Part shown: positions 1 through 7,832 of the stretch, piece after piece
How the letters are laid out: every line of letters begins with the position of its first letter
Numbering within the stretch: position 1 is the stretch's first letter
From: an uncultured Clostridia bacterium
Lineage (GTDB): Bacteria; Bacillota; Clostridia; Oscillospirales; Ruminococcaceae
Direction of reading: 5' to 3'
NCBI GenBank assembly: GCA_947649285.1
Contig: CANSRB010000004.1
Span: 1 to 53,460, forward strand
DNA length: 53,460 nt
The notes under the pieces: model-generated
The model's database searches: none
Seen by the model: only the letters and a program-made list of their open reading frames with translations
What the model was told of the DNA's origin: nothing
Position numbers and translations under genes: made by a program

Positions 1-290
1 CCGGACACTTTTACCCCAGGCTGCCTAAATACGGAAATGTTCCTGTGTAGACCTCTTATGGTTCCATCCTAAGGGGAGTGCTGTGTGCTTCGCTGGACTG
101 GCTTGTACGCGCGTGATGGCTTGCGGGCCGGCCTTCTGTGATACCCTAGAAGCAGAGGCTTCTACTGACCCGGTCGCCTACGCAGATCGGGGATCCAAGG
201 GGGCTCCCTTGGCGCATTTCTTTCCCCTATTTCCTTTGGGCGTCCAAAGAAATAGGGCGGGTGTGCTGGAAAGCCGGATTCTTTTTCAGC
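1..290 (+). repeat. Composite intergenic repeat, copy A (left end cut by window)
   Basis: This non-coding block matches the blocks at about 9.2-9.6 kb (inverted), 14.35-14.57 kb (inverted, partial) and 50.5-50.9 kb (same orientation). Shared landmarks are CCGGACACTTTTACCCCAGG at 1-20, a CTATGGTTCCATCCTAAGG-like block near 56-76, the TCGCCTACGC block near 172, a CCAAGG/CCTTGG hairpin near 195-212, and a palindrome at 225-257 with a CTTTGG..CCAAAG core. The frames crossing it are not conserved between copies, so I treat it as non-coding. The left palindrome seen in other copies would lie before base 1. Confidence 0.8.
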
Positions 291-313
291 CCTGGAAAAC
301 AGGCAACTGATAA

Positions 314-342
314 TTGACGTTCCCGCTTTTTTCGTGTATACT
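314..342 (+). promoter_or_regulatory. Sigma-A type promoter for the ferredoxin-hydrogenase genes
   Basis: TTGACG at 314-319, a 17-base spacer and TATACT at 337-342. The first gene starts at 410, so the leader would be about 60 bases. Confidence 0.7.
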
Positions 343-409
343 GAAAGATAGAATTTTTAACGGAAGTTCTCGCCGGACCGGCGCGGGCAGGAGAACAGGA
401 GGAAACGAC

Positions 410-682
410 ATGAAGCCAAGATTAGATGTAGAGGTCTGCGTTTGCACCCAGTGCGTAATGAACGGGGCGCTGGATATCGCAGATTCGGTAGAAAGCTTAA
501 AGAAACTCAAAAGCCAGCTCCGGCTGAAAAGCAATGTTCATGTGGATGCCAGCAGAGGAATTTGCGACAAAGATAAGCATGACTGTTCTCCACTGGTAAT
601 CGTGGATGGCGAGCGATTGGAAAAAACGACTTCTGAGATGGTGATGTCGAAAGTGATTTCGGCAATGCGGAAGACGGACTAG
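410..682 (+). CDS. Small thioredoxin-like [2Fe-2S] ferredoxin-type protein
   Basis: The product has 90 residues. Cysteines 10, 12 and 15 (VCVCTQC) near the N-terminus and 52 and 59 (GICDKDKHDC) in the second half are spaced as in the thioredoxin-fold 2Fe-2S domain of NuoE/HydC-like proteins. The C-terminal stretch PLVIVDGERL resembles the last strands of that fold. The start at 410 has an AGGAGG site at 398-403; an in-frame upstream ATG at 314 lies in the promoter and is unlikely. The hydrogenase gene follows 61 bases later in the same direction, so an electron-carrier or accessory role for the hydrogenase is the natural inference. It is too short to be a full NuoE subunit. Confidence 0.75.
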   Translation: MKPRLDVEVCVCTQCVMNGALDIADSVESLKKLKSQLRLKSNVHVDASRGICDKDKHDCSPLVIVDGERLEKTTSEMVMSKVISAMRKTD

Positions 683-743
683 GTTCCCGGCGAAAAAGGA
701 CAGAGGGGATTCAGGTTCAAAGAGAAAGGAATGAATATAAAGG

Positions 744-2231
744 ATGAGAGGAATTTTCACTCCTGTTACCAATCTTAGAAGGCAGGTATTTAAAAAGGTG
801 GCTGAACTGGCCTTCAGCGGCGAGTTTGATCAAATAGACGAGCTTCCCTACCGTATCATCAAGGGGGAAGTCGCTTCCTATCGGGAGAGCGTGTTTAAGG
901 AACGCGCCATCGTTGCGGAACGGATCCGTTTGGCTTGCGGGCTGAACCTGCGTTCCGCCAGCGAGCACGCGCCGATCTCCCGGGATTTTAACAAAGCACT
1001 GACCACCGAGCGGGTGTTCGAACTGCCTTTGGTGGATGTCATCCCGTTTGCCTGCAATGCCTGCGACACCGTCCATTATGAGGTATCCAATAATTGCCAG
1101 GGCTGCTTGGCTCATCCCTGTACCAGCGTTTGCCCGGTTAAAGCGGTTTCGCTGGTGGATGGCCGCTCGACCATCGACCCGGAAAAATGCCTCAAATGCG
1201 GCCGCTGTGCGTCGGTTTGCCCCTACAGCGCGATTATTAAGCGGGAACGTCCCTGTGCGGCAGCCTGCGGCGTAGGCGCGATTGAAAGCGACGATTTGGG
1301 CCGCGCCCGGATCGACCATGAAAAGTGTGTTTCCTGCGGCCAATGCCTGGTTAGCTGTCCCTTTGCTGCTATTGCAGACAAGTCCCAGATCATGCAGCTG
1401 ATTTTGGCGCTCAAGGGCGAAGGGAAGGTATTTGCCGAGATTGCACCGGCGTTTGTCGGGCAGTTCGGCCCTCTGGCGACCCCTTCCAAGGTGAAAGCGG
1501 CGCTGCTGGAAATCGGGTTTGATGGTGTATATGAAGTAGCACAGGGCGCCGATGACGTTTCGGTTTCGGAGGCAGAGGAGTTTTTGGAAAAAGTACCGGA
1601 GGAACTGCCCTTCCTGGCGACTTCCTGCTGCCCGGCCTGGTCTGTTTTTGCCAAGCGTACTCTAGGCGAGAAGCTGGCTGGGTGTGTTTCCTGTTCGTTG
1701 ACACCGATGGTGGCAACGGCGCGGATTATCAAAGCAGAGCATCCGGATTCGAGGGTCTGCTTTATTGGGCCTTGTGCGGCGAAAAAGCTGGAGGCATTCC
1801 GGCGGACGGTGCGCAGCGATGTAAATTATGTCATTACCTATGAAGAGCTGATGGGTATTTTTGCGGCGAAGGAGATTGATTTCTCCAAAGACTGTGAAGA
1901 GCCGATCGGCGACGCAACCGAAACCGGCCGGAATTATGCTGTATCGGGCGGTGTTGCAGAGGCTGTGGTTTCCTGCATCAAGACGAAACATCCGGAACGT
2001 GAGATTTCCATTGAGCGGGCGGAGGGCCTGGCCAACTGTAAAAAGATGCTGACACTGGCGAAAGCCGGAAAGCGCAACGGGTATCTGCTGGAGGGTATGG
2101 CCTGCGAGGGCGGATGCGTCGGCGGTGCGGGGACACTCCAGCCGCTGGCAAAGGCGGCGGCATCTGTGCGGAAATTTGCGTCGGAGGCTTCCCGGAAAAA
2201 CAAGCTGGTTGACGAAGAGCAGCCGGAATAA
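744..2231 (+). CDS. Monomeric [FeFe] hydrogenase, group B-like
   Basis: The product has 495 residues and should catalyse reversible proton reduction with ferredoxin-type electron transfer in the cytoplasm. Cysteine motifs at about 118-134, 149-160 and 195-206 fit [4Fe-4S] ferredoxin modules, with further cysteines at 171-175. The H-cluster motifs are all present: TSCCPAW at 293-299 (both cysteines), GPCAAKK at 342-348, and EGMACEGGCVGG at 450-461. The L1 form TSCCPAW and the absence of a long N-terminal 2Fe-2S domain fit group B enzymes rather than the bifurcating HydA subunits. The ATG at 744 gives the N-terminus MRGIFTPVTN. The maturases hydE, hydF and hydG are not in the window. A strong terminator follows at 2244. 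Confidence 0.93.
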   Translation: MRGIFTPVTNLRRQVFKKVAELAFSGEFDQIDELPYRIIKGEVASYRESVFKERAIVAERIRLACGLNLRSASEHAPISRDFNKALTTERVFELPLVDVIPFACNACDTVHYEVSNNCQGCLAHPCTSVCPVKAVSLVDGRSTIDPEKCLKCGRCASVCPYSAIIKRERPCAAACGVGAIESDDLGRARIDHEKCVSCGQCLVSCPFAAIADKSQIMQLILALKGEGKVFAEIAPAFVGQFGPLATPSKVKAALLEIGFDGVYEVAQGADDVSVSEAEEFLEKVPEELPFLATSCCPAWSVFAKRTLGEKLAGCVSCSLTPMVATARIIKAEHPDSRVCFIGPCAAKKLEAFRRTVRSDVNYVITYEELMGIFAAKEIDFSKDCEEPIGDATETGRNYAVSGGVAEAVVSCIKTKHPEREISIERAEGLANCKKMLTLAKAGKRNGYLLEGMACEGGCVGGAGTLQPLAKAAASVRKFASEASRKNKLVDEEQPE

Positions 2232-2243
2232 TCCGAATAGCGG

Positions 2244-2270
2244 GGCGCGGCAGAAGCTGCGCCTTTTTTC
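2244..2270 (+). terminator. Intrinsic terminator after the hydrogenase gene
   Basis: An 8-bp stem GGCGCGGC/GCTGCGCC (one G-T pair) with loop AGAA is followed by six T. Confidence 0.9.
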
Positions 2271-2299
2271 TTGCAGAAAAAGGAAGAGCAGTGTATAAT
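2271..2299 (+). promoter_or_regulatory. Promoter for the PII-like/antiporter pair
   Basis: TTGCAG at 2271-2276, a 17-base spacer and TATAAT at 2294-2299, immediately after the preceding terminator. Confidence 0.7.
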
Positions 2300-2331
2300 G
2301 AGTTCATATTCTTTTGAATGGAGGAATGGTC

Positions 2332-2667
2332 ATGCAGGTGGTATTTCTGGTATTGAATAAGGTGGAATGCCTGGAAGAACTGCTGGTCGATCTGGCGGAC
2401 GCCGGGGTAAAAGGCGGGACTATCATTGAAAGCACAGGGATGGCGAAAGTGCTGGGGGACTCGGAGGATCTGCACGTATTCGGCAGGCTTCGGATGCTGT
2501 TTGACCCTGCGCGGGTAGCCAGCAAAACCCTTTTCTTTGTATTGGAAGACGAACAGGTGGAAACCGTGCGCGCGGTGATTAACGGGGTTCTGGGCGGGCT
2601 GGATCAGCCGAACACCGGGATTCTGTTCGGGATGCCTGTTTCGTTTGTAGAGGGCATGGGGCATTAG
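2332..2667 (+). CDS. PII-like (GlnB-superfamily) small regulatory protein
   Basis: The product has 111 residues. Its start MQVVFLVLNKVECLEELLVDL, followed by LADAGVKGGTIIESTGM, resembles the beta-alpha-beta opening of PII-type trimeric signalling proteins. The loop region is short and lacks the classical uridylylated tyrosine motif, so it is PII-like rather than a true GlnB. The ATG at 2332 has GGAGG at 2320-2324; a TTG and an ATG upstream in frame are less well placed. It is followed 27 bases later by a CPA2 antiporter. PII-like proteins encoded beside transporters often bind them in response to a nucleotide, so control of the antiporter is the inference. Confidence 0.65.
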   Translation: MQVVFLVLNKVECLEELLVDLADAGVKGGTIIESTGMAKVLGDSEDLHVFGRLRMLFDPARVASKTLFFVLEDEQVETVRAVINGVLGGLDQPNTGILFGMPVSFVEGMGH

Positions 2668-2694
2668 CCTGCCGGAAAGGGAAAGGTGAGAAAA

Positions 2695-3867
2695 ATGGAG
2701 ATGAGTGTGCTGTGGTATCTTGCGCTGATGATTTTCGGCGGGATGCTCTTCGGGCGGCTGGCAAAGTTGATCAAGCTGCCGAATGTGACCGGTTATCTGC
2801 TGGCAGGGCTTCTGCTGGGGCCTTGCGTACTGGGGCTGCTTCCTGCGGGAACCGTAGACGGGATGTCGATTATTTCAGATGTCGCGCTGGGTTTTATCGC
2901 CTTTTCGGTCGGTGGGGAATTCCGGATGACCTATATCCGGCGGGTCGGTATGACTCCGGTGACGATCGCCTGTCTGGAGGCGCTCGGCGCGACCGTCTGC
3001 GTCACGCTGGCGATGCTGGCGATTGGGCAGGATCTGGCCTTTTCACTGATGATGGGGGCGATTGCGGCGGCGACCGCACCGGCGGCAACGATTATGGTAA
3101 TCCGTCAATACCAGGCCAAAGGGCCGGTCAGCGAAACCCTGCTGACGGTGGTTGCGCTGGATGATGCCGTCGCGCTGATGCTGTTCGGCTTGGCTACGGC
3201 AGTAGCACAGCAGCTGGTCAATGGGAGCAGCGGGAATATGCTGCTGACCGTATTGAAGCCGCTTTACGAGATTGGTGGGTCCCTCCTGCTGGGCGGGTTG
3301 ATCGGGCTGCTCCTAACCTTGCCCCTGCGTTTTTTCAAAAAGCAGGGAAACCGTCTGAGCCTGACGATCGGGACGGTCTTTTTGGCGGTATCCCTGGCGG
3401 GGCTGCTGGAACTTTCGGCGCTGTTGGTCTGCATGGCGCTGGGGGCGGTGTTTGTCAATGTCAGCTCGCAGGCTGGCCCGGTGATGACGATTACGGATCA
3501 GTTCACCCCGCCGGTGCTGATGCTGTTTTTTGTGCTGAGCGGAGCCCAGCTCGATATTGGGGTCCTGCCCAGCATCGGGCTGGTCGGGGTTACTTATGTG
3601 GTGATCCGGGCAGCCGGGAAGATGCTGGGGGCATTCCTGGGGGCGAAGTGGATGAAGGCCCCGCCCAATGTGGCCAAATACCTGGGGCCGTCGCTGATCC
3701 CACAGGCCGGCGTTGCGATCGGGCTTTCTCTGCTGGCAACGGAGGTAGTGCCGGAATACGGCGCGGTGATCCGGGCGGTCGTGCTCTGCGGTACGTTGAT
3801 TTATGAGATTATCGGCCCGGTTGTGACCAAGATCTCCCTCCAGAAAGCAGGAGAGATCCAGGGATAA
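2695..3867 (+). CDS. CPA2-family monovalent cation:proton antiporter
   Basis: The product has 390 residues and is nearly all hydrophobic, with roughly 12-13 membrane segments. It starts WYLALMIFGGMLFGRLAKLIKLPNVTGYLLAGLLLGP, typical of Kef/NapA-type exchangers. The motifs AAATAPAAT and VALDDAVAL contain the acidic pair expected in the transport core of CPA2 proteins. There is no C-terminal RCK/TrkA-N domain, so a separate regulator is plausible and the PII-like protein just upstream is the candidate. The ATG at 2695 is preceded by AAAGGTGAG; a GTG at 2686 in frame overlaps this site. Substrate (Na+ or K+) cannot be read from the sequence. Confidence 0.88.
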   Translation: MEMSVLWYLALMIFGGMLFGRLAKLIKLPNVTGYLLAGLLLGPCVLGLLPAGTVDGMSIISDVALGFIAFSVGGEFRMTYIRRVGMTPVTIACLEALGATVCVTLAMLAIGQDLAFSLMMGAIAAATAPAATIMVIRQYQAKGPVSETLLTVVALDDAVALMLFGLATAVAQQLVNGSSGNMLLTVLKPLYEIGGSLLLGGLIGLLLTLPLRFFKKQGNRLSLTIGTVFLAVSLAGLLELSALLVCMALGAVFVNVSSQAGPVMTITDQFTPPVLMLFFVLSGAQLDIGVLPSIGLVGVTYVVIRAAGKMLGAFLGAKWMKAPPNVAKYLGPSLIPQAGVAIGLSLLATEVVPEYGAVIRAVVLCGTLIYEIIGPVVTKISLQKAGEIQG

Positions 3868-3883
3868 AAGACAGGAGGATATC

Positions 3884-4609
3884 ATGCCGCGATTTTTCTG
3901 CGCCCCTGTTCAGGGGGAAACCGCCCGGATTCTGGGGGAAGACGCCCGTCATCTCAGCCGGGTGCTCCGGCTGAGAATAGGGGAGAAGCTGACGCTCTGT
4001 GACCTGCGGGGCTTTGACTATCAGGCGGAAGCTGTTTCGGTTTGCGACGAGGAGGTCGTTTGCCGGGTTCTGTCCAAAATGCCGAATGAAACGGAACCCA
4101 GCGTAAAGATTACCCTGTATCAGGCGCTTCCCAAAGGGGATAAGATGGAATGGATCCTGCAAAAAGCGGTCGAACTGGGGGTCAGCCGGGTTGTGCCGGT
4201 GGAAACCCGGTTTTGCGTGGCGAAGGCCGACCCGAAAAATTTTGAAAAAAAGCGGGAACGATACCGGAAAATTGTGAAAGAAGCGGCCAAACAATCCGGC
4301 CGGGGAATGATTCCCGAGGTTTCGGGAATCCTGAAATTTGAAGAGGCACTGCATGAAATGCAGGCGTCTGAAGGGGCACGGATCCTGTTTTATGAAAAAG
4401 GCGGGCGCCGTGTGTCCGAATTAGTCCGCCCGGAGGAACAGGCCGTTTCGATTTTAATCGGGAGCGAGGGCGGCTTCAGTGAGGAAGAAGCGCGGGCCTG
4501 CGCGGATGCGGGGATCGCTCTCGGCAGTCTGGGCAGGCGGATTCTGCGGTGTGAAACGGCGCCCTTGGCGGCGCTGACCCTGCTGCTTGCCGTCACAAAT
4601 AATCTGTAA
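3884..4609 (+). CDS. rsmE: 16S rRNA (uracil-1498-N3) methyltransferase RsmE
   Basis: The product has 241 residues, the usual length. It would use S-adenosylmethionine to methylate U1498 of 16S rRNA in the assembled 30S subunit. Family signatures are KGDKMEWILQKAVELGV at about 85-101, the EAAKQSGRG stretch, the knotted SPOUT core ILIGSEGGFSEEE, and the C-terminal LGRRILRCETAPLAAL. The N-terminal PUA-like region begins MPRFFCAP. The start has AGGAGG at 3872-3877. It follows the antiporter by 16 bases and is probably co-transcribed, though functionally unrelated. Confidence 0.96.
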   Translation: MPRFFCAPVQGETARILGEDARHLSRVLRLRIGEKLTLCDLRGFDYQAEAVSVCDEEVVCRVLSKMPNETEPSVKITLYQALPKGDKMEWILQKAVELGVSRVVPVETRFCVAKADPKNFEKKRERYRKIVKEAAKQSGRGMIPEVSGILKFEEALHEMQASEGARILFYEKGGRRVSELVRPEEQAVSILIGSEGGFSEEEARACADAGIALGSLGRRILRCETAPLAALTLLLAVTNNL

Positions 4610-4627
4610 AACCGTCATAAAAAATAC

Positions 4628-4656
4628 TTGCGAAACCCATAGAATGCGTTTATAAT
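4628..4656 (+). promoter_or_regulatory. Promoter for the acidic membrane-anchored protein
   Basis: TTGCGA at 4628-4633, a 17-base spacer and TATAAT at 4651-4656. Confidence 0.7.
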
Positions 4657-4692
4657 GAGGATAAGTTATTAACAGAAAGGAGTTTCAGCAGC

Positions 4693-5007
4693 ATGAGCAT
4701 CAACCCCAAAAAAAAGACAGTCATTGGAATCATTGCGGCAGTAGCGGCTATTATTGGCGCAGTTGCGGCGGTGGTAACATTTTTAAAGAGAAAATCCAAA
4801 GCGCTTTGCGGATGTTCCGATCCTGACAGAAATGTCTATGATGAAGACGAAGACGATTACATGGAGGATTATCATTACATTTCGGAAAATGAGGAAGCGC
4901 CCGGCGCGGCAGAGACTGAGGAGACGGTTTCTTCGGAGGAAACCCCGGAAGAGCCCGCTGATTCGGACACTGATTGGGAAAAAAATTCCGAATCTGAAGA
5001 GGAATAA
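4693..5007 (+). CDS. Small membrane-anchored protein with acidic tail, function unknown
   Basis: The product has 104 residues. A lysine-rich N-terminus (MSINPKKKT) leads into one hydrophobic segment at about 10-30 rich in Ala, Ile and Val, then KRKSK. The remaining 65 residues are dominated by Asp, Glu, Ser and Pro and look disordered. Two cysteines (CGC) lie just after the membrane segment. It has its own promoter, an AAAGGAG site 10 bases before the ATG and its own terminator, so it is monocistronic. I do not recognise a family, and topology is uncertain. Confidence 0.75.
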   Translation: MSINPKKKTVIGIIAAVAAIIGAVAAVVTFLKRKSKALCGCSDPDRNVYDEDEDDYMEDYHYISENEEAPGAAETEETVSSEETPEEPADSDTDWEKNSESEEE

Positions 5008-5014
5008 TCGGAGC

Positions 5015-5050
5015 GGCAGGAAAGGTTTTTTCTTTCCTGCCACTTTTTTT
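5015..5050 (+). terminator. Intrinsic terminator
   Basis: A 10-bp perfect stem GGCAGGAAAG/CTTTCCTGCC is followed by AC and seven T. Confidence 0.92.
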
Positions 5051-5060
5051 GAAAAAAGGC

Positions 5061-5089
5061 TTGACTTTTTCTAAAAGAAGTGGTATGCT
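5061..5089 (+). promoter_or_regulatory. Promoter for the initiator tRNA
   Basis: TTGACT at 5061-5066, a 17-base spacer and TATGCT at 5084-5089, 27 bases before the tRNA. Confidence 0.75.
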
Positions 5090-5115
5090 TAATAAGCACT
5101 AAAAAAACAGCATAT

Positions 5116-5191
<76 letters not shown>

Positions 5192-5198
5192 TCAGATT

Positions 5199-5236
5199 GA
5201 ATCCGAGCGCAATTCGCGTCCGGATTCTTTTATTTT
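5199..5236 (+). terminator. Terminator after tRNA-fMet
   Basis: GAATCCG at 5199-5205 pairs with CGGATTC at 5221-5227, with an inner GCG/CGC, followed by a T-rich run. Confidence 0.8.
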
Positions 5237-5283
5237 TGTCCAGGGATTTGCGCTGGACGCTGTCTACAATGTGTCTGGCATTT

Positions 5284-5322
5284 ACTAAAGCATGGGACAA
5301 CAGGTTCCATGCTTTAGTTTTT
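5284..5322 (+). terminator. Second hairpin terminator
   Basis: A perfect 12-bp stem ACTAAAGCATGG/CCATGCTTTAGT with an 11-base loop is followed by four T. It has A-rich and T-rich flanks and may act in both directions. Confidence 0.75.
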
Positions 5323-5380
5323 AGTCCAATATCCGATTAAATAGAATATAAAGTCTAATATGGAGGATGGGGATGTTTTT

Positions 5381-6142
5381 ATGGCGAGTCTTTACGATTT
5401 TCCGGATATTTACGACGAACGGTTTTCAGAGAGGGCGAATACGGTTTACCGGGAGCATTATCAGAAAATATTTTCCGGCTGTGAAATCACCGATATTTTA
5501 GATTGCAGCTTTGGTACAGGGGATCTGACCTTCGAGCTCTGCGAGCTTGGATATCAGGTATCCGGTTCCGATTTGAGCCGGACGATGCTGGCCAAGGCGG
5601 AGCAAAAAGCAGAGCAGCAAGGCTTCTCGGTGGATTTGACCTGCTGTGATTTCAGGGAATTGTCCCAGCATTTTTGCCGGGATTTCAGTTGTGTGATGAG
5701 TACCGGAAATGCGCTGGCACATGTGGACCATCCAGGGCTTGTAAAAACGCTGCATGAGATGGACAGTCTGGTCAGGCCCGGCGGATACCTGTATCTGGAC
5801 TCCCGGAACTGGGATGTGGTGATGAAAAAACGGGATCGTTTTCTGTTTGCTTCCCCGTTTATCCGCGCAGATGGGGTGCGGGTGAATTACGTACAGTTGT
5901 GGGATTATCACTCGGACGGCAGTATCACGATCCATATCCTGAATGCCTATGAATCAGAGGGCCGGGTTTTTCGCCAGGAAGTTTTTGAGGAGCATCTGAT
6001 GCCTTTTTCGATTGACCTGGTTCAGTCTGTCCTGAAGGAGCTGGGGTATCAGGATGTAGTCATCAAACCGCTGCCCTATTTTCAGGATCAGGATTTTGAG
6101 GATATTGGATGGTATTGCCTGCGGGCCAGGAAACCGCTTTAA
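5381..6142 (+). CDS. Class I SAM-dependent methyltransferase
   Basis: The product is 253 residues from this start; an in-frame ATG at 5360 would add seven residues but has no ribosome-binding site, while GGAGG lies at 5362-5366 before 5381. The N-terminus MASLYDFPDIYDERF is common in small-molecule methyltransferases. Motif I is DILDCSFGTGDLTFEL, the SAM-binding loop; GSDLSRTMLAKAE carries the acidic residue of strand 2; and RPGGYLYLDSRNWD matches the post-motif III region. The substrate cannot be inferred. It stands alone between a tRNA and an oxidoreductase gene. Confidence 0.85.
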   Translation: MASLYDFPDIYDERFSERANTVYREHYQKIFSGCEITDILDCSFGTGDLTFELCELGYQVSGSDLSRTMLAKAEQKAEQQGFSVDLTCCDFRELSQHFCRDFSCVMSTGNALAHVDHPGLVKTLHEMDSLVRPGGYLYLDSRNWDVVMKKRDRFLFASPFIRADGVRVNYVQLWDYHSDGSITIHILNAYESEGRVFRQEVFEEHLMPFSIDLVQSVLKELGYQDVVIKPLPYFQDQDFEDIGWYCLRARKPL

Positions 6143-6169
6143 AACAGCTTGTTTAATAGAGTCATTCTG

Positions 6170-6202
6170 GGTCTGGACACTGATTGTGTTCCAGACCTTT
6201 TG
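6170..6202 (+). terminator. Terminator after the methyltransferase gene
   Basis: GGTCTGG at 6170-6176 pairs with CCAGACC at 6191-6197, extended by CAC/GTG, then TTTTGTT. Confidence 0.75.
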
Positions 6203-6347
6203 TTATGCGGGAATGATCCGGAAAATCCCTGCCGGGCCGGTAAAAGCGCATAATCGGCTGGATTCACGGTCATCCTAACCTTATACGAATTCTCAATAAA
6301 ACGATTAAAATCTTTTTATCAAGAAACAGTATTATAGAGGTGATAGG

Positions 6348-7652
6348 ATGGATTCAATCTGGACACGGTCGTCAAAGCTTCCCCGGTTCGCCCCGCTGGA
6401 AGGGGATCTGCGCACTGACGTCGCGATTATTGGCGGCGGTATGGCTGGGGTTTTGTGTGCCCATCAGTTAGCACAGGCCGGGGTGGATTCTGTCCTGGTA
6501 GAGGCCGGCTGTATTGGCGGAGGTATTACCAAAAACACAACGGCGAAAATTACCTCTCAGCACGGCCTGATTTATGATAAGCTGATCCGGCAGTTTGGCC
6601 TGGAAACGGCCCGGCTTTATTTGCAGGCCAATCAGGAGGCATTAGCTCGGTATCAGGAGCTTTGCCGGGAGATAGACTGCGATTTTCAGGAAAAGGATGC
6701 TTTCGTATATTCGTTGAATGACCGGCAGAAGATAGAAACGGAACTGGCGGCATTGGAACGATTGGGATTTGTAGGATCTTTCGAATCAGAGCTGCCGCTG
6801 CCTTTCCCGGTGGCAGGCGCGGTATGCTTCCCCAAGCAGGCGCAGTTCCATCCCCTACGGTTTCTGGGAGCAATTGCTCAGGGTCTGCGGATCTTTGAAC
6901 ATACCAAGGTGCGGGAGCTGATGCCTGGAAAGATCGTTGCTACAGGCGGGATAATCACGGCGAATCAAATCATCATTGCAACCCATTTCCCGATCCTGAA
7001 TAAGCATGGAGGCTATTTCCTGAAGCTGTATCAGCAGCGTTCGTATGTGCTGGCTTTGGAGGGTGCGCCTGAGATAAACGGGATGTATTTGGATGAGCGG
7101 GCTTCGGGTTTGTCTTTCCGCAATTATGACCGTTTTCTGCTGCTGGGGGGCGGGAGCCATCGTACCGGGAAGCCTGGGGGATGGAAAGGGCTGGAATCCT
7201 TTGCAGGACAATTCTACCCTCAGGCGCGGATCGCTGCCCGCTGGGCGACTCAGGACTGTATCAGCCTGGACGGTGTGCCTTATATCGGGCCTTATGCGAA
7301 AAATACACCCGGCCTTTGGGTGGCAGCGGGATTCAACAAATGGGGGATGACTTCTTCGATGGTGGCCGCGCGGCTGCTGGCAGATCTGGTACAAGGCAAG
7401 AGGAATCCCTATGCTTCGGTGTTCCGGCCCTCCAGACGGATTCTCCGGCCACAGTTGGCGGTTAACGGATGGGAAGCTGTCTTGAACCTGCTGACCCCTA
7501 CAGCGCCCCGCTGTCCGCATATGGGGTGCGCGCTGAAATATAATGCGGCAGAGCATAGCTGGGACTGCCCTTGTCATGGCTCCCGGTTCGGGGAAAACGG
7601 GGAGTTGATTGATAATCCCGCTACGGATGATCTCAAAAAGAAAAACGGATAA
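6348..7652 (+). CDS. FAD-dependent oxidoreductase with C-terminal Rieske [2Fe-2S] domain
   Basis: The product has 434 residues. The N-terminal DAO-type fold shows VAIIGGGMAGVLCAHQLAQAG at 25-45, the FAD dinucleotide-binding glycines, followed by VLVEA. Residues 385-434 form a Rieske domain with CPH at 389-391 and CPCH at 407-410, spaced by 15 residues, so all four cluster ligands are present. This two-domain architecture is common in Firmicutes and is usually left as a generic oxidoreductase; the substrate is unknown. The ATG has a GAGGTGAT site at 6337-6344. A terminator follows at 7680. Confidence 0.9.
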   Translation: MDSIWTRSSKLPRFAPLEGDLRTDVAIIGGGMAGVLCAHQLAQAGVDSVLVEAGCIGGGITKNTTAKITSQHGLIYDKLIRQFGLETARLYLQANQEALARYQELCREIDCDFQEKDAFVYSLNDRQKIETELAALERLGFVGSFESELPLPFPVAGAVCFPKQAQFHPLRFLGAIAQGLRIFEHTKVRELMPGKIVATGGIITANQIIIATHFPILNKHGGYFLKLYQQRSYVLALEGAPEINGMYLDERASGLSFRNYDRFLLLGGGSHRTGKPGGWKGLESFAGQFYPQARIAARWATQDCISLDGVPYIGPYAKNTPGLWVAAGFNKWGMTSSMVAARLLADLVQGKRNPYASVFRPSRRILRPQLAVNGWEAVLNLLTPTAPRCPHMGCALKYNAAEHSWDCPCHGSRFGENGELIDNPATDDLKKKNG

Positions 7653-7679
7653 AAATTTTAGATATTTTAAAGATGGAAG

Positions 7680-7715
7680 GCGGCTGTTTCCCGTTTAAGG
7701 GAAGCGGCCGCTTTT
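7680..7715 (+). terminator. Terminator after the FAD/Rieske gene
   Basis: An interrupted stem (GCGGCTGTTTCCC against GGGAAGCGGCCGC) is followed by four T. Confidence 0.8.
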
Positions 7716-7754
7716 GAATTGTCTGGTTTTCTGAAAGAAAAATCTCCCTTTCCC

Positions 7755-7784
7755 TTGACTTTTGTAAAGTATCTTTACTATAAT
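7755..7784 (+). promoter_or_regulatory. Promoter for the first MATE gene
   Basis: TTGACT at 7755-7760, an 18-base spacer and TATAAT at 7779-7784. Confidence 0.75.
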
Positions 7785-7832
7785 GGGAACAGAGTGGGAA
7801 TCCACTGAAATTTGAAAAGGAAGAGGAAGGTT

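Noticed and set aside
83..310. Open frame inside repeat copy A as a gene
   Set aside because: The frame is not kept in the other repeat copies and has no start signal.
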